Source: Siphonodentalium dalli (lineage: Eukaryota > Mollusca > Scaphopoda > Gadilida > Siphonodentaliidae). Taken from it: a stretch of 64,000 nt of DNA. Position 1 is the stretch's first letter. Each line of letters starts with the position of its first letter. Below, in pieces: positions 48,054-60,152 of the stretch. Where the stretch lies: positions 8,905,814-8,969,813 of the forward strand of contig CP136063.1 in assembly GCA_032622095.1 (NCBI GenBank), given 5' to 3'. The notes below the pieces were generated by a model. It saw only the letters and a program-made list of their open reading frames with translations. It was not told the origin of the DNA and did not search any database. The translations under genes were made by a program, and so were the position numbers.

Positions 48054-49540
48054 TTCGGAAATCCGTAAACCAGGTGATAAAATATAAAATGCCTAATTCT
48101 CCATCTTTGTTCAAACTTAGATGCAGTATATACTAACTGTCAGTGGCATACATATATACGTTTCTTTCAATACAGCCACCATTCTCCGTTGGTATCGGTT
48201 GGTTAAATCTAGACTTAACGATGCGATCAATGCAGATAACTGTCCCTGTAAAAAGAAGAAATATACCATTACTAAGATAAGGCCATCTACGTCAGTCACA
48301 GTCTGGATATCTACAGATCCACCTGCATCAAAATCAGGGGATTCTGACTTGTATTCAAATATGGATTAGTTGAGCTGCAATATGTTTTCAAACAAAACAT
48401 GACATGAGCACTATATATTTACATAGCATGTGTGCTTCAATTAGAGCTGGGACGGTTATGCGGTTAACTATGGCCGTGACCGGTCACGGATTTGCCGTGG
48501 TCGGTTAACCGTAACATCACTATTATAGTGTATGATCACTGTGATGGTCAGCTATAACTGGCTATAAGAGGGTTAATCTGTCTCCGTCAATTAAAATGAA
48601 TCCGAGATTGACGGAACAACATCAAACGCGGTGTGTCGGCTCAAAAATCCAAGTGGGCTTAAACTCGGATATGGCCCTTTGCAAAAATGCAAACCAAAAA
48701 TCCTAAGAAATCGGGACAGTAAAACTAATGAAAGCCGATCTGACGCCGATTATTTGGGATTTTTTTCAATTAAATGTGAATATTAAAATATTATAATAAC
48801 ACTTTAAGTCTTGTAGTTTTATTGGACAACATTCCCATGTTAAAATGACACTATTATGTAAGTACATGTAGTCTTGACTGACAGCCGTCTTGTTCCCAAA
48901 GTGTATGCTTGGAGTCGGGAATGCCCTGGTTATTATGTAAGCGGCAATGTGGGTTATCTATAGTCTGACTATAGTTCCGATTTAATCCGATTAGGACTGA
49001 TTAGGAAAACAATAAGCCTGGCGCTTTATTCGTCATCCATTGTCTACATACATGGCAACTAATTGCATGTTTAACAAAAGCCAGTGAGTGTAATTACTTA
49101 ACAGCACTGACAAGGCAGTGGTATTTCTACTAAAACGGCATTCTGAACTCCTCGATCTGTGACCTCTGGGGGCAAACGGTGATGGAATCTGACGCGGTTT
49201 GCCGAATGCTAAAACGTATAAAAAACGTATACAAAAGCACGTGTTTGAATATTTTGGTTTCGAGTGAATAAAGTTGACGCAGTTTGGAAGACATTTTTGT
49301 TAATTGACAAACTTGTTCCTCCTTCTGTCGACTAGTCAATGTCGACTATCGTTTCAGCAATAATCAATTAGCAATCTCCTAGTTGACTAATTGACATACA
49401 TGTATTTCCCAGAAAGGTATAGATAAACATTACATTGGTAGCAATTAATCATTGATGCATTCGGTATACTTCCATATTTATCATTGCCCATGTGTACCCT
49501 TATAGTTTTGCAGTGTGTTTAAGGTGTGGATAAGGTGCTC
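48054..49540. other. Unannotated stretch with hAT-terminus-like inverted motif
   Basis: Near 48438-48515 'gagctgggacggttatgcgg', 'gtgaccggtcac' and 'cggttaaccg' form nested inverted repeats like a hAT MITE terminus. The partner end was not found. Around 49325-49395 are 'gtcgact'/'tagttgacta' motifs of a similar kind. No supported gene. Confidence 0.35.
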
Positions 49541-49544
49541 TTGT

Positions 49545-49955
49545 AGTGTGGGCCTAAAAGATGGCTGAGGTGTTACACCTCACATTAGGTGTGGGGGCTG
49601 AGGTGTGCCTAAGGTGTGGTTGAGGTGTGTCTGAGGTGTGGGGCCAAATATTTAAATGAGGCATGAGGTGTGGTTGTGGTGTGCCTTTGAGGTGTGCTTC
49701 TGAGGTGTTGTTATGGTGTGTCTGAGGTGTGTCTAAGGTGTGTCTGAGGTGTGCTTGAGGTGTGCCCATGGAAGTGTGCTTGAGGTGTGCCTATTGAGGT
49801 GTGCCTGAGGTGTGGGTAGAAGTGTGCTTGAGGTGTGGGTAGAGGTGTGGCTGAGGTGCGGGTAGAAGTGTGTCTGAGGTGTGCTTGTGGTGTGGATGAG
49901 GTGTGCCTATGGAAGTGTGCTTGAGGTGTGGGTAGAGGTGTGGTTGGGTGTCTGA
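49545..49955. repeat. GAGGTGTG minisatellite
   Basis: About 400 bp of imperfect ~10-12-bp units based on (t)gaggtgtg(c/t)(c/t)t, with higher-order repeats such as 'gaagtgtgcttgaggtgtg' near 49770, 49825 and 49911. Thr/His/Pro-rich minus-strand frames are artefacts. Confidence 0.85.
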
Positions 49956-50312
49956 TTTACTGTTTAACACCACTTCAGCAATGATGCCACATCATAGCAG
50001 CCACATCATAGCAAATGGAGCATGCATGTGCACCTCCACAGTGATGTGGTACGCGCCTAGTGAATGTATGCAAATTTGCCCTGACAACATTCATTCATTC
50101 TATATATATATTGTATATCTATATATTATATACCTGGGATTGGCTGGTTTATATGAACAAGTTCCCTGCAGTGTGGACACACATAACAACACAACTTTAC
50201 TTATTTCTCAGTATATTCATCCAGATTCTGATAAAATAACAGATTCAAATTATTTTTATAAAACATAAGCTGATCTGTAAATAGATAACATAGGTAACAA
50301 AATATTTAAACT
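49956..50312. other. Unannotated stretch
   Basis: AT-rich and without a supported feature. Confidence 0.4.
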
Positions 50313-50718
50313 GAAAGTGTCAATGACACTGTAGCTCAACATGGAGAGGTATTAATAATATTATGCTAAGCAGTCAATAGAATGATCTATTGCAAGAAGA
50401 ATGAAAGTCAAAAGTTTCAGTATTAAGGGATTGAATTGTATATCAAATGATTTTCCATTTCAAACATATCTCCATTAAATGAGAGCTGCAGCGTGTGTTG
50501 TTAGATATAAATGTGAAATCCAAGATGGCTGCTGGCAGCCATGTTTTTGAATGAAATTAATGGCTCCAGTCTAGAGGTCACCCTGAAGATACTCATAAAG
50601 TTTTTGTTGATGATCAAATGAGAGATGCAGCCTCTAGGGTGAGCCAAAGGAAATTGTTGATGGATGCAAAGACGCATGCCAACCCATGGCAAAAACTCTA
50701 GCTTGACAGCTAAAAAAA
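50313..50718 (+). mobile_element. Family A element, short copy with both ends
   Basis: The 5' end GAAAGTGTCAATGACACTGT then AGCTCAACATGGAGAGG matches 11117. The body has one module ('aaatccaagatggctgctgg', 'ccatgtttttgaatg') and the 3' end reads 'cccatggcaaaaactctagc', 'ttgacagctaaa'. The terminal hairpin is degraded. Confidence 0.65.
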
Positions 50719-50726
50719 ACTATTAT

Positions 50727-51361
50727 TATTAATCCTTTCTTTACTATTAAAATTGATTATCCCATTCAGTAAAAAATATATATATTGAAAAAAAAAATGG
50801 TCTATTACTCATTAGGGCTCCAACTATGTGCAACAAAGTGCATCGCAATGTTTAAGTGATGATGCGATGTACATTAGGATACAGAAATTCTAGTTATCAC
50901 TATGGATTAATTCAGCCTCCATTGCAGAAATCAAGTTAATCGCTGCCACCCACAGTGGCAGTTTCAACCTGATTCCCATAACTACGAAGCATAAATTAAT
51001 CTACAGTGTCTTCCTCATTGAATCCTTCTGTGAAACAAATGTTGAGAAACTCAATACTTGATTGTTATCAGCTAGCATTTAATGCAAAAGAATGCTTTTC
51101 ATAATCATACATTCCAGATGCGATGCATGAACAAAATTGTGATTGCATTGAAATGAAACATTACAGCCCTATTATTCATCCAGAGCGATGTTCAGGAAAC
51201 AGATAATATAAACAGATAACAAATAATATAAAGTGCAGAATAAATCCTATTCACTGGTGGGAAATGTTCAGATAATAAGTTCAACAAACACTTATTATCT
51301 GTACATTTCATAAGGGATAATTTACTCCTCATAGTATTTAGTAGAGAAAGGATTAATAATC
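50727..51361. mobile_element. Palindromic MITE, copy 2, overlapping the BEN gene's 3' end
   Basis: The ends ATTATTAATCCTTTCTTTAC (left) and, inverted from the right, ATTATTAATCCTTTCTCTAC differ at one position. The interior carries the GAAATGTTCAGATAATAAG / CTTATTATCTGTACATTTC stem-loop (about 51268-51309) shared with 4656-4714. It is split by the hAT element at 50813-51171. Its right end covers the TAT and TAA codons that terminate the BEN-domain reading frame (51353-51358). Confidence 0.75.
50813..51171. mobile_element. 359-bp hAT MITE nested in the palindromic MITE
   Basis: The termini TAGGGCT and AGCCCTA are inverted complements. The 8-bp flanks are ttactcat (left) and ttattcat (right), 7 of 8 identical, as expected for a hAT target duplication. 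The paralogous element at 4535-4740 has one uninterrupted 'ttattcat' at the corresponding place, a natural empty site. Internally 'gtgcatcgcaatg' and 'gatgcgatgcatgaac' form subterminal inverted motifs. Confidence 0.8.
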
Positions 51362-51501
51362 GAGGCGTCGAGGTAAACTTTTGCATTTAAAAGCTGAGAG
51401 CTTTCGTAACATGGTTTGCCGCAGTTCCCCAGCGGTGGCGAATTTTCTTGCTGCTCCTGTCCTTGAGTCTCCGCTGGGGTTTTGGTTTGCAACTGTCCAT
51501 G
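51353..51501 (-). CDS. BEN gene exon 9 (domain tail and stop)
   Basis: Acceptor 'cttgttacag'. Read in phase 1 it gives SWTVANQNPSGDSRTGAARK, then ELRQTMLRKLSAFK, the basic 'lR..l..K' end typical of BEN domains, and stops at TAA 51355-51353. The last codons lie in the right terminus of the MITE at 50727-51361. In another frame the exon is open to about 51322, but that requires a poor donor. Confidence 0.7.
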
Positions 51502-54500
51502 CTGTAACAAGAAAAAATTAATTAATTGTATATTTTGTTACCATCCCCCCTAAATTGCACCTCACTAATTGGTGACCTTAGTGACATAATCCAAACCAGG
51601 AGTTCAACCCAACAAGTTACCAGCACAGCTACCCGAAAAATAACTACACCAGTCAAAACTGATATATTTAGCAGGGATATATCCAGGCTATTTTTCATAC
51701 TGTTTACCGGTTTGGGCACCCAAGGCGCCCACAAAAAAAAGATTTGGACAATTTTTTTTTTTAATTATTTTTTTTTTCAATTTAGGTCCCAATTCATATC
51801 ATAACAAGATGCTAAATAATTATACACTTATACATATTGACATAAAACATTTAAGTTTAAAAATACGAAAACAGGTGTCCCCAAAAAATCCATGGATCTT
51901 TCACTGATTAATTAATGGTTATGAATGAGATACTTACAAACTATTGTTTTTACAATATTGCTGTCCAGATCTGATATTTTCATCCTGGACAGCTGCTCTT
52001 TGGTCCAAAAGACCCCCATGAAATGTCTGACCATCGCATGGGGGTCACTTGCCTTCGAAAGTGTAATGTTGTATTCATCGCAATGAACATATACATCTGC
52101 TCCAATGTTAATCATCTGTTAAATTAAACAGAAAAGTACCATATATACTTCATATATCTCTAAAAATTGTTGCATATGTAAGATTTCTAAAAGCATAAAC
52201 AATGTACCAAATAATGTAGAGCTGACATTAGAAGTACAATTATTGATAGGGAAAGATTTTTACTAGTTTGAGTACAGAAGTGAAATTTTCGAAGTTTATG
52301 TGAAAATGTGATTATATACTCAACATCTCATTTTTATTAATATTTTAATACATATGGCATATATGAGATACTTACTTGTTTTCTTCAAAATGGGTATTAA
52401 AGTTAGCAGGTTTTGATATATATAATTTTTTTTGCCAAATAATAACCCAGCACAGGTTTGGTTCATACTTTTTACCACTAAATTTCCTAGCAAGCAGGTT
52501 TTTATAATAATTGCTTTTTAACTATCAAACTTTTATTTTATTGTAAAAAAATTCACTTTTAATTTCCATATTGAAAGTGTTAATTCTAATACAATTAATC
52601 TAAACACAAGTTTTCACAACCAATTTACATCCATTTTATAAAACAAACTTACATATTTTTCTATTTCCTCGCTATTCACAAATCGTCCTGCATTAGGGCG
52701 GCAATATTGAGCACTTGATTGTGAATTAACATCTGAAATAAAAAAGTTTATGTAATTGTAGCAAAATTTTGACAACAACATATCTGACTATGCTAATAGT
52801 TACTACAGTAACTTAGTGTTGGGAGGTTATTGAATTTACATTTCTGTTTTTTGGGTAAAAAAAAACTCGGTTTCGGTTTTAGTAACCAGCAGAGGGTCAT
52901 AATAAGTTGGGGAACAGCTTGCTGTGTTGCTAAATCATGAACTTTAAATAATGAGAAAGTGAGATAAATGTCATATTGAACCATCAAGTTTAAGCAAACA
53001 CAAAATAGTTGTGCCCGACTGACCATATTTCTAGACGCTGACCCTAAACTTTTTTCCGACTATACACAAACATTTCGCCCATACCAAAATCAAAACATAA
53101 AAGGGAAATGCAAATACCGTGCGACTTACATTGATACCAATATCTTTTAAAGACAAGGTTGTGGTAATCAATCAGTTACAGTGTAGCATGTGCCCAGTTC
53201 CTCGACAATGATGACGTAATTACATGTTTGATGTTCCCACTCAGTTAGAGGTGAGAGGTACCGATATGCGCAAAAATAACTGTCACAATCAACAAGACAA
53301 AATAAGTGCATGTACATGTACACTGCAATTGGCCGGCTCAAATTTGTAATATTTGAACATTATAGATAAAAGTTCTATTTTATTGACCGATTAGCTGGAA
53401 GAATGAAGTTTCATAAATTGCAGTTCTAACTACCGACTTTATTTCCGCACGGAACGAAATGTTTTGTCATGCAAACGTCATCAATTCAAATAAAGTGCAC
53501 ACTTATTCTAAGAGAGTTGACAATACAGGTGACAAATTACTGACAAAAGTCAACAACCTACTGCATGTATTTCGTGTTGACTGGCCACTCATCGATCGAT
53601 CGTAGGTTCCAGAACAAAACGTTTCCGGACCATTTCCCACATGGTATAACATTTCTTTTTCAAGAATGGTACCAATTAAGTTAGCTTAAAATTAAATCTT
53701 TAATTTCATATCTCCTGCCTGGACATTTAAGCGTTATCTTACCAAAGGAGTTTTCTTTTGCAGCTTCTAACTGAGCTGTCAGTTGCTTGATAGATTCTTT
53801 GGCTGGAAAAAATATGCCATTTCATTAGTGGGAATATAAAAATGTTTGGTTTTTAAACTTCAAAAAAAAAAAAAAAAAAACAACAGTTGATGTTCTTTTC
53901 GCTTAAAGTTTTTCTCCACAAAAAATGTTTATTAATTTCAGATCTTAACAATATTATATATAAAAAGCTCCCCATGATGATTAATATTTGTGTCAAATTT
54001 CAAAAACAATGACGAAATATGTAGTTGATAAGTTGAAGTAATAAAAGCTCAAGCAAAAACATGTATGAACATTATTACCGGTACAGTAAAATAAAATAAA
54101 ATTCACTTCAAGTAATTCTTCACAGAAAACATAAATATCTGCTTTTTGCAGTACATGTATTACGGTATATATAAGTGTGCTATTATACCTTGCATAAGTT
54201 CTTTGCCTGCATTAATGCAGGCCTGATTACAGCACACCACATTCGACATGTCTGTGTAGTCCACATCCATTCTATCATTTTGCATCAGTTCCATATAGCT
54301 GTTTGGATAAGTGTGAGGTGATGGCTGCATATGTTGGAGTGGTGGTGTCTGCAAATATTGTGATGGCTGCATATGTTGGAGTGGTGGTGTCTGCAAATGT
54401 TGTGATGGGTATGTCGGCATATGTGGTGCTGTTTGCATATATGGTTGTAATAGTGTAGGTGTTTGCATATATGTATGAGATGGTGGAGGTGCTTGTAAAT

Positions 54501-57500
54501 ATGATGGTAATGGTGATGTTTGTAAGGGTGGTGGTGCTTGTATAGAAGAAAGTGGTGTTAGATGTAGATTTTGATGTAATGGTGTGGACGTCTGTATATG
54601 TTGAGTTGATGGCATGATCGGTAATGGCGGCAGTCCATTTTTCTCTGATTCTGTGTTATCTAAGGGAATATGGTACTAGTGTTGAAACAACTAAAGTATT
54701 TCGTAGTTGACTATAGTCAGCAGCCCCTAGTCGACACCTAGGCCTTCTATATATATAGAACAATCAAAATCCCACACAGGATTATCACATCGAGGATCTG
54801 CCCAGTTCAACGTGTTAGATAAGCTGATTTTTTAACAGTTGTTTGTTATCATAAATTTATCAAAACATGTATATTTATCCAGGGTTTCTGCTAGGGGGTA
54901 AGGCATCTGTCAGAAACCAAATGTACTGAATACTCATTCATTTCCGACAATTGCTGATGGTTTCCGGAGACAATGTGTTCATACACATATGAACACATTG
55001 ATCAATGCAGTTTGAACATAGATTTAGTAACATGTTGACTCAGTTGGCGTTATGTATCATAATGCTATGTCAAATTTAAAATCAAGCAATATCAAATCAC
55101 TGGAACTCATGAGATTGGTGCATTGTATATCATCGCTTGAAACTAACTGTATGTAATGTTCCAGCATTGTGAATGATAATAGCTTTTCACCGGAGTCAGT
55201 TTTAATAGGGTTTTCATGATAGTCCAGTTATATATCTACACTTGAAAATGGCCACAATAATGACCAGCACAATGTATCATGATGACAATGAGAAATATAT
55301 AAACAACTTAATACCTATCTTGTTGTTATCAGCTATCGGTAACGGCGGTCCATTTTCCTCCGATTCTGTGTTATCTAAGGATTTATGTACAATATAATTA
55401 GCAAATTACAGCCAGAGAAACAATGCTTATAGTATATTAAGAGCTATTGTTACAACTGTGGATACTGTATGCTACGGGTAATAATGTTGTCATTACCGGG
55501 GTATCATCCCCATTTTTCAAGTCAATTACTTTGAGGATAGTGGTAGATGTATTACAATGTATAGAAATATAACTCAAATGTACATACATGTAGAATCAGA
55601 CATACCATACAACACTTAAAGATATGAGCGGTGTTGGCGGTGGGTATGCTGCTAAAATATTCACTTCCAACAAAAACCGCCATAATGAGTAATAGTAGTA
55701 AAATACTATTAATTGCAAATAATATGCCTGCAAATTGTTACATTTTTATATTTTAATACAAATAATGATGTAACAATGATCATGTGAAAGCTCTTTATTG
55801 TTGTGTTTATGGTAATTACTTACTGGTTGTTAGGACCTCTGCCAGAAACCTCTCTTTCATGGCCTTCCTGTTGTCCACATGAACATCAGATTTGCCCACC
55901 GTCTTTTTGTTATGACTTGTCCTGTATGCACTACACTCCTGCTTAGATTCTAAAATATAAAAATAATATTAAACCAACTAAATATCAAATAAAAGGTCAG
56001 CAGACCACAGTGTCCCCCGAAAACGTGGCAAGTCGATGCCGCTTTGTTGAAGAAATTAAAATAAATGTTGAAAAGTCGAATTAAGTCAATAACTTCATAC
56101 AAAAATTAATTTTCCGACATCTACAGTATATGTATGTTCCACATCACCAATATGTGGGTAAGAACACTCTGAAGTTTCAAATAGCTATGATCAAAACTGT
56201 AGGAGTTGATTACACCATTAGGGTACCCTCATACCAAAAATTATAATTATATAACGGGAGATAATATTTCTTCCAAAATGGTGACTTGCTTATATAATGC
56301 ACATGCCCTTTCGTTAAATGCTACAATAGTATCCTTTCCCAGAAAGTTTGGTGATGATCGGTTGTTATCTGTAGTGTGTGCCAAATTGAGCTAGAAAATT
56401 ATTATTACAGATTTAGCAATGTTGCAGTTTTATTTTCATTACCAGTGGCAGTACTATTAGCTGGGTGTTTAATATATTATTCCAACTCACCACTCATAAA
56501 TTCCACAACTCCATCATAAATTGCACGATTCCATGGGGCCAAACATTGATCTTTCAATTGGAAATTAAATTCCTCTCCTGTTTGCACATCAGCATTACTC
56601 AAATTTGCCGCTTCAACAGGATAGCTCAACTCGCTATCCATGTTGAATTTCACAATATACCATCCTGCAATATAATAAAAATATAGATGTACATGTATGT
56701 ATGGCTTAGATCCAAGCGGTCAGAGTGAATTTTTTTAACTCAGAGATAAAAAATAGATTATAACAAGAGGTACGCCGGCACGTGGCATTTGCCCCGACCG
56801 TAGCAATTCAGATTAAGCATGGACAAAACTGGGGATATCCGAGGAGGTCTATGACTATGTGACCATTCCAAATAAAGTTCATACTAGAAATTCCGGAAAC
56901 CCAAAAACAAGCGATCCGGAAACCCAAAAACAAGCAAAAATTCAAATTTTCTAAGTTGAAAAAAAGGACCATAACTCTGGCAAAAATCATCAGATCATAC
57001 CCAAATTTGCACTTGACATGTATTTTCATATAACTGATCCACAAAAATACGAGATTTGCAATCTTACCACCAAAGCTCACGCTATCATCTGGAAACCCAA
57101 AAAACAAGAGAAAAATTTAATTTTCTAAGTAAAAAAAAGGGCCATAACTCTGGTGAAAATGGGTGGACGAAACCCGCGCTATGCATGTAGCTGTTCCCCC
57201 ATTCTGCTCTATCACCATACCAAATATCAGCTAGATCTGTCCAGTGGTTGCTGAACACTAATGCAAAATGTTTGTGCAGACGGACAAAATTGAATATTTT
57301 CTAAGTTGAAAAAAGGGCCATAACTCTGGCAAAAATCATCAGATCATACCCAAATTCGCACTTGACATGTATTTTCATATAACTGATCCACAAAAATACG
57401 GGATTTGCAATCGTACCACCAAAGCTCCTGCTATCATCTGGAAACCCCCAACAAACAAGAGAAAAATTGAATTTTCTAAGTAAAAAAAAGGGCCATAACT

Positions 57501-58150
57501 CTGGTGAAAATGGGTGGAGGAAACCAGCGCTATGCATGTAGCTGTTCCCCCAATTCTGCTCTATCACCATGCCAAATATCAGCTAGATCTGTCCAGTGGT
57601 TGCTGAACACTGATGCAAAATGTTTGTGCAGACGGACAAAATTGAATATTTTCTAAGTTGAAAAAAGGGCCATAACTCTGGCAAAAATCATCAGATCATA
57701 CCCAAATTCGCACTTGACATGTATTTTCATATAACTGATCCACAAAAATACGGGATTTGCAATCGTACCACCAAAGCTCCTGCTATCATCTGGAAACCCC
57801 CAAAAAACAAGAGAAAAATTGAATTTTCTAAGTAAAAAAAAGGGCCATAACTCTGGTGAAAATGGGTGGACGAAACCAGCGCTATGCATGTAGCTGTTCC
57901 CCCATTCTGCTCTATCACCATACCAAATATCAGCTAAATCTGCCAAGCGGTTGCTGAACAATAATGCAAAATGTTATTACGACGGACAGATTGCGATAAT
58001 TGCCAACCAGACTACTAGTAACTTACTAAGAGTAAGATCGCGAACTTATAAAAGTTCAATTTCAAATTAATAAAGACTTATATACTTACGTTTTTCTTCA
58101 ATAAATCTGCCAGGTATCTTCACTCGTCTTTTCTCATTAACGGCTGACAT
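51353..58150 (-). CDS. BEN-domain protein, nine exons, 452 residues
   Basis: Coding exons: 58150-58090, 56664-56491, 55949-55824, 55374-55315, 54659-54189, 53802-53743, 52732-52653, 52115-51938 and 51501-51353. All have GT-AG borders and agreeing phases (six phase-1 introns, one phase-0, then phase-1), total 1359 nt with stop. The protein begins MSAVNEKRRVKIPGRF. Next comes a WYIVKF-type SH3-like module (about 21-78), a basic segment, a Pro/Gln/Met-rich region (about 155-275), a short Cys pair with coiled coil (about 280-317) and a C-terminal BEN domain (about 344-440; DVYVHCDEYNITLSKA, PHAMVRHFMGVFWTKEQLS). BEN domains bind DNA or chromatin factors, so a nuclear regulator or a transposon-encoded DNA-binding protein fits. 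It is divergent from the Tnp2-like gene 2.7 kb away. An alternative final junction in phase 0 would give a different tail; the consensus donor favours the frame used here. Confidence 0.85.
51938..52115 (-). CDS. BEN gene exon 8 (core of BEN domain)
   Basis: 178-nt exon between acceptor 'tgtttaatttaacag' and donor GTTT|GTAAGT. It encodes the conserved first half of the BEN fold: YVHCDEYNITLSKA (start of helix 1), PHAMVRHFMGVFWTKEQLS, and SDLDSNIVKTIV, the position of the usual 'LDP.KV.AI'. These are the residues on which the family call rests. Confidence 0.85.
54189..54659 (-). CDS. BEN gene exon 5 (Pro/Gln-rich, internal repeat)
   Basis: 471-nt exon, the largest of the gene. It is a low-complexity Pro/Gln/Thr/Met sequence with a 13-residue tandem duplication (LQTPPLQHMQPSQ followed by YLQTPPLQHMQPS), visible as a 39-nt repeat near 54340-54400. 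It ends with MDVDYTDMSNVVCCNQACIN. Its first ~40 nt duplicate exon 4. The region is likely disordered. Confidence 0.8.
55315..55374 (-). CDS. BEN gene exon 4 (duplicated mini-exon)
   Basis: 60-nt symmetrical phase-1 exon encoding NTESEENGPPLPIADNNKI. The start of exon 5 encodes NTESEKNGLPPLPI from almost the same bases after a similar 'ccttag' acceptor, so the two arose by tandem duplication. Because it is symmetrical, skipping it keeps the frame. Confidence 0.75.
55470..55543. mobile_element. Right-end fragment of the 43756-type element
   Basis: 'attaccggggtatcatcccc' then 'gtcaattactttgaggatag' ending TGG before TA (55544-55545) matches the right end at 46000-46046. It lies in intron 3 of the BEN gene and the left part is missing. 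Confidence 0.65.
56935..57990. repeat. 351-bp tandem repeat, three units, BEN gene intron 1
   Basis: Units begin 'ctaagttgaaaaa' at 56951, 57301 and 57653. Each contains 'gggccataactctggcaaaa', 'cttgacatgtattttcatat', 'gggccataactctggtgaaa' and 'ctagatctgtccagtggttg', so one unit holds two gggccataact modules. Units 2 and 3 are nearly identical, implying recent duplication or conversion. Minus-strand frames across it (57301-57570, 57653-57961) are repeat artefacts. Confidence 0.85.
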
Positions 58151-60152
58151 ATTTATTTGATGACACCTAAGTTTATTCGGTTTTTAAGTTCGCTAGTTTA
58201 TTTTTTGTAGTCGTTAAATTTTGATTGAAATAGCGCGCCAATTCAAAGAGAAAAAGCTACACAATTTCGCATTCCGGTTTATTTTCGAACTACTTGGAAA
58301 CAAGGAAAGCCGGGAATTCTTCATGTGTAATATTTTAATCGATGTTGCAGAGTTCGTATTTACCGAGTATTAATTGAAGTTTTAATGGTAAGATATGTTA
58401 TACTCAGTCAGTAATTGATTAACCACGAGATGGATTCGAAACTGATTTTAAGATACAGAGCTAATTCGTATTTCACTTCCGTGTTCAGTTAAAAAAAACA
58501 AAATGCACAACGCTAATTAACGTACAAATTAACACGCACAAACGTATATGACAAGATATCACAGTGGTTCCAGCTCTGATAATACTTAGTTCCTGCCACA
58601 TTGTGGAGGTAAAATATTTGTCAATAATTCCTTGTTTTCAAATTTAATCGAATCAACCATGGACGTATATACATCGCTGAATCAACGAATGAATCGAGTG
58701 CCGGTACCGGTAAAATACTAAATACGATATTCGATATTTGAATTTGTTGCCAGTAAAAAACAACATCACAAGTACGAGTTGATCGACAAATAACGTGATC
58801 CGTCTGGAAATTAAACCAAGTTCTTTAGTTATTTAGATGGTAGTACTTAATTAATTCTTAATTATGACCGGAGAACATGCAGACCCCAGAGTAAATTTTA
58901 CACACCACATAAAGGTTGAAATTGTTCCACATTCCAACCAGTGAATCATGCAGTGGGTGTGTACATTTTTTGTTTTTAGCTACATGTATATATATAGCTA
59001 TAGCTAGACCTATACCGGTAGTTAGTATTGCTATATATAGCAGTTAGTTAGTATTGTTGTGGTAAATTTCTAGCACAGGCAAAAAACCTGGTGACCTCAT
59101 CTCAATGTATCTGGCGGTGACGCCGGTGTGGCGGAGGCTTATATTACTTTGAAGTTGATCAAAGACGGCCATATCTTTGCTAATCAACTTCAAAGAATCG
59201 GCGCCTATCGTGACCGTTTTTATTTGGTGTGACACAATTGATCCGAGTGTGAGTACGTGAGTTATAACTTGTCAACGCAATTGTTTTTGATGTGAGACTA
59301 CTAGTACTTTGTGAAGTCAATCAGTGACAATAACACTGGGGGGGGGGAGTTTGAAAACAACAATGTTCTATTGGATGTAAGCACCTAGCTGTAATGGGCC
59401 AGTTGACCATACCATATAGATTTTAAAGGAACATTTTTACAACAAAATGCATGGCGCTTTCTTGATCAATGAGGTGTTTGTCACTGCCGTTTAGATATAT
59501 ACATCAACTGGGTTCTAGTTTGATTATCATAATACATCATATACCTGGGACAAATTAATAACCTACGGTAGCTACCGTATTAACCTTCAGTGCTATTAAG
59601 CCAAATAATCACTTCAAATACACAGGTCCCCAGAACAAAAATTGACCCCACCGCCAATAATACTTAATCCTATAGAAAGGTATCCAACTTGGCCCGGCCT
59701 AATTTTTTTATTAGTTTTACAATGTCCACAATCAGGTTAAAATACACCAAAATAATTTTTGTAACATAAATGCCTCATATATAGTTAGAAAGATATGTTA
59801 TTACTCTTCAATTTGATGCATCCCCTGTAAAAATTGGTTAAGAAAAACTCTGGTTATGAGCACAGGTCTGACTGTAAAATTTCACTCGTTCGACATGATG
59901 TCCGCTAAACTCGGTTAAAAAGTGCGATTTTTACACCGACTTGGGCTTCAAAAACACAATCGACGGTTAGTAGAATATATATATTATACATCATTAGCAG
60001 CGGAATTGTTTACTGACCCACCCAAACCAATCACGCTACATCACGGCATCGTATCTCTCGTATTTATTGAAAAATTCAGTTTCATAAACCCGGAAGGAAA
60101 GTGAATTTTTCCAAAGACAGCCATTGGTGTTCGGGCGCATATGTGTACTCTC
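58151..60152. other. Divergent intergenic region between BEN and Tnp2-like genes
   Basis: About 2 kb that should hold the 5' ends of both genes. It is AT-rich with 'tatatatagc' patches near 58985-59040 and a G-run near 59339. No frame or repeat was recognised, and no promoter can be assigned confidently. Confidence 0.45.

Noticed and set aside
48121-48369. 82-codon plus-strand ORF with a Lys-rich, coding-like patch
   Set aside because: No domain, no splice partner and no homology that I recognise. Not enough support.
49554-49973. Minus-strand Thr/His/Pro-rich ORFs
   Set aside because: Translation of the GAGGTGTG minisatellite.
51322-51510. 62-codon ORF in another frame of BEN exon 9
   Set aside because: It needs a weak donor in exon 8 to be joined. 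The consensus donor GTTT|GTAAGT puts exon 9 in the frame with BEN-like basic residues.
57301-57961. Minus-strand ORFs of 64-102 codons with similar translations
   Set aside because: They lie in the 351-bp tandem repeat of BEN intron 1 and repeat once per unit. No splice support.
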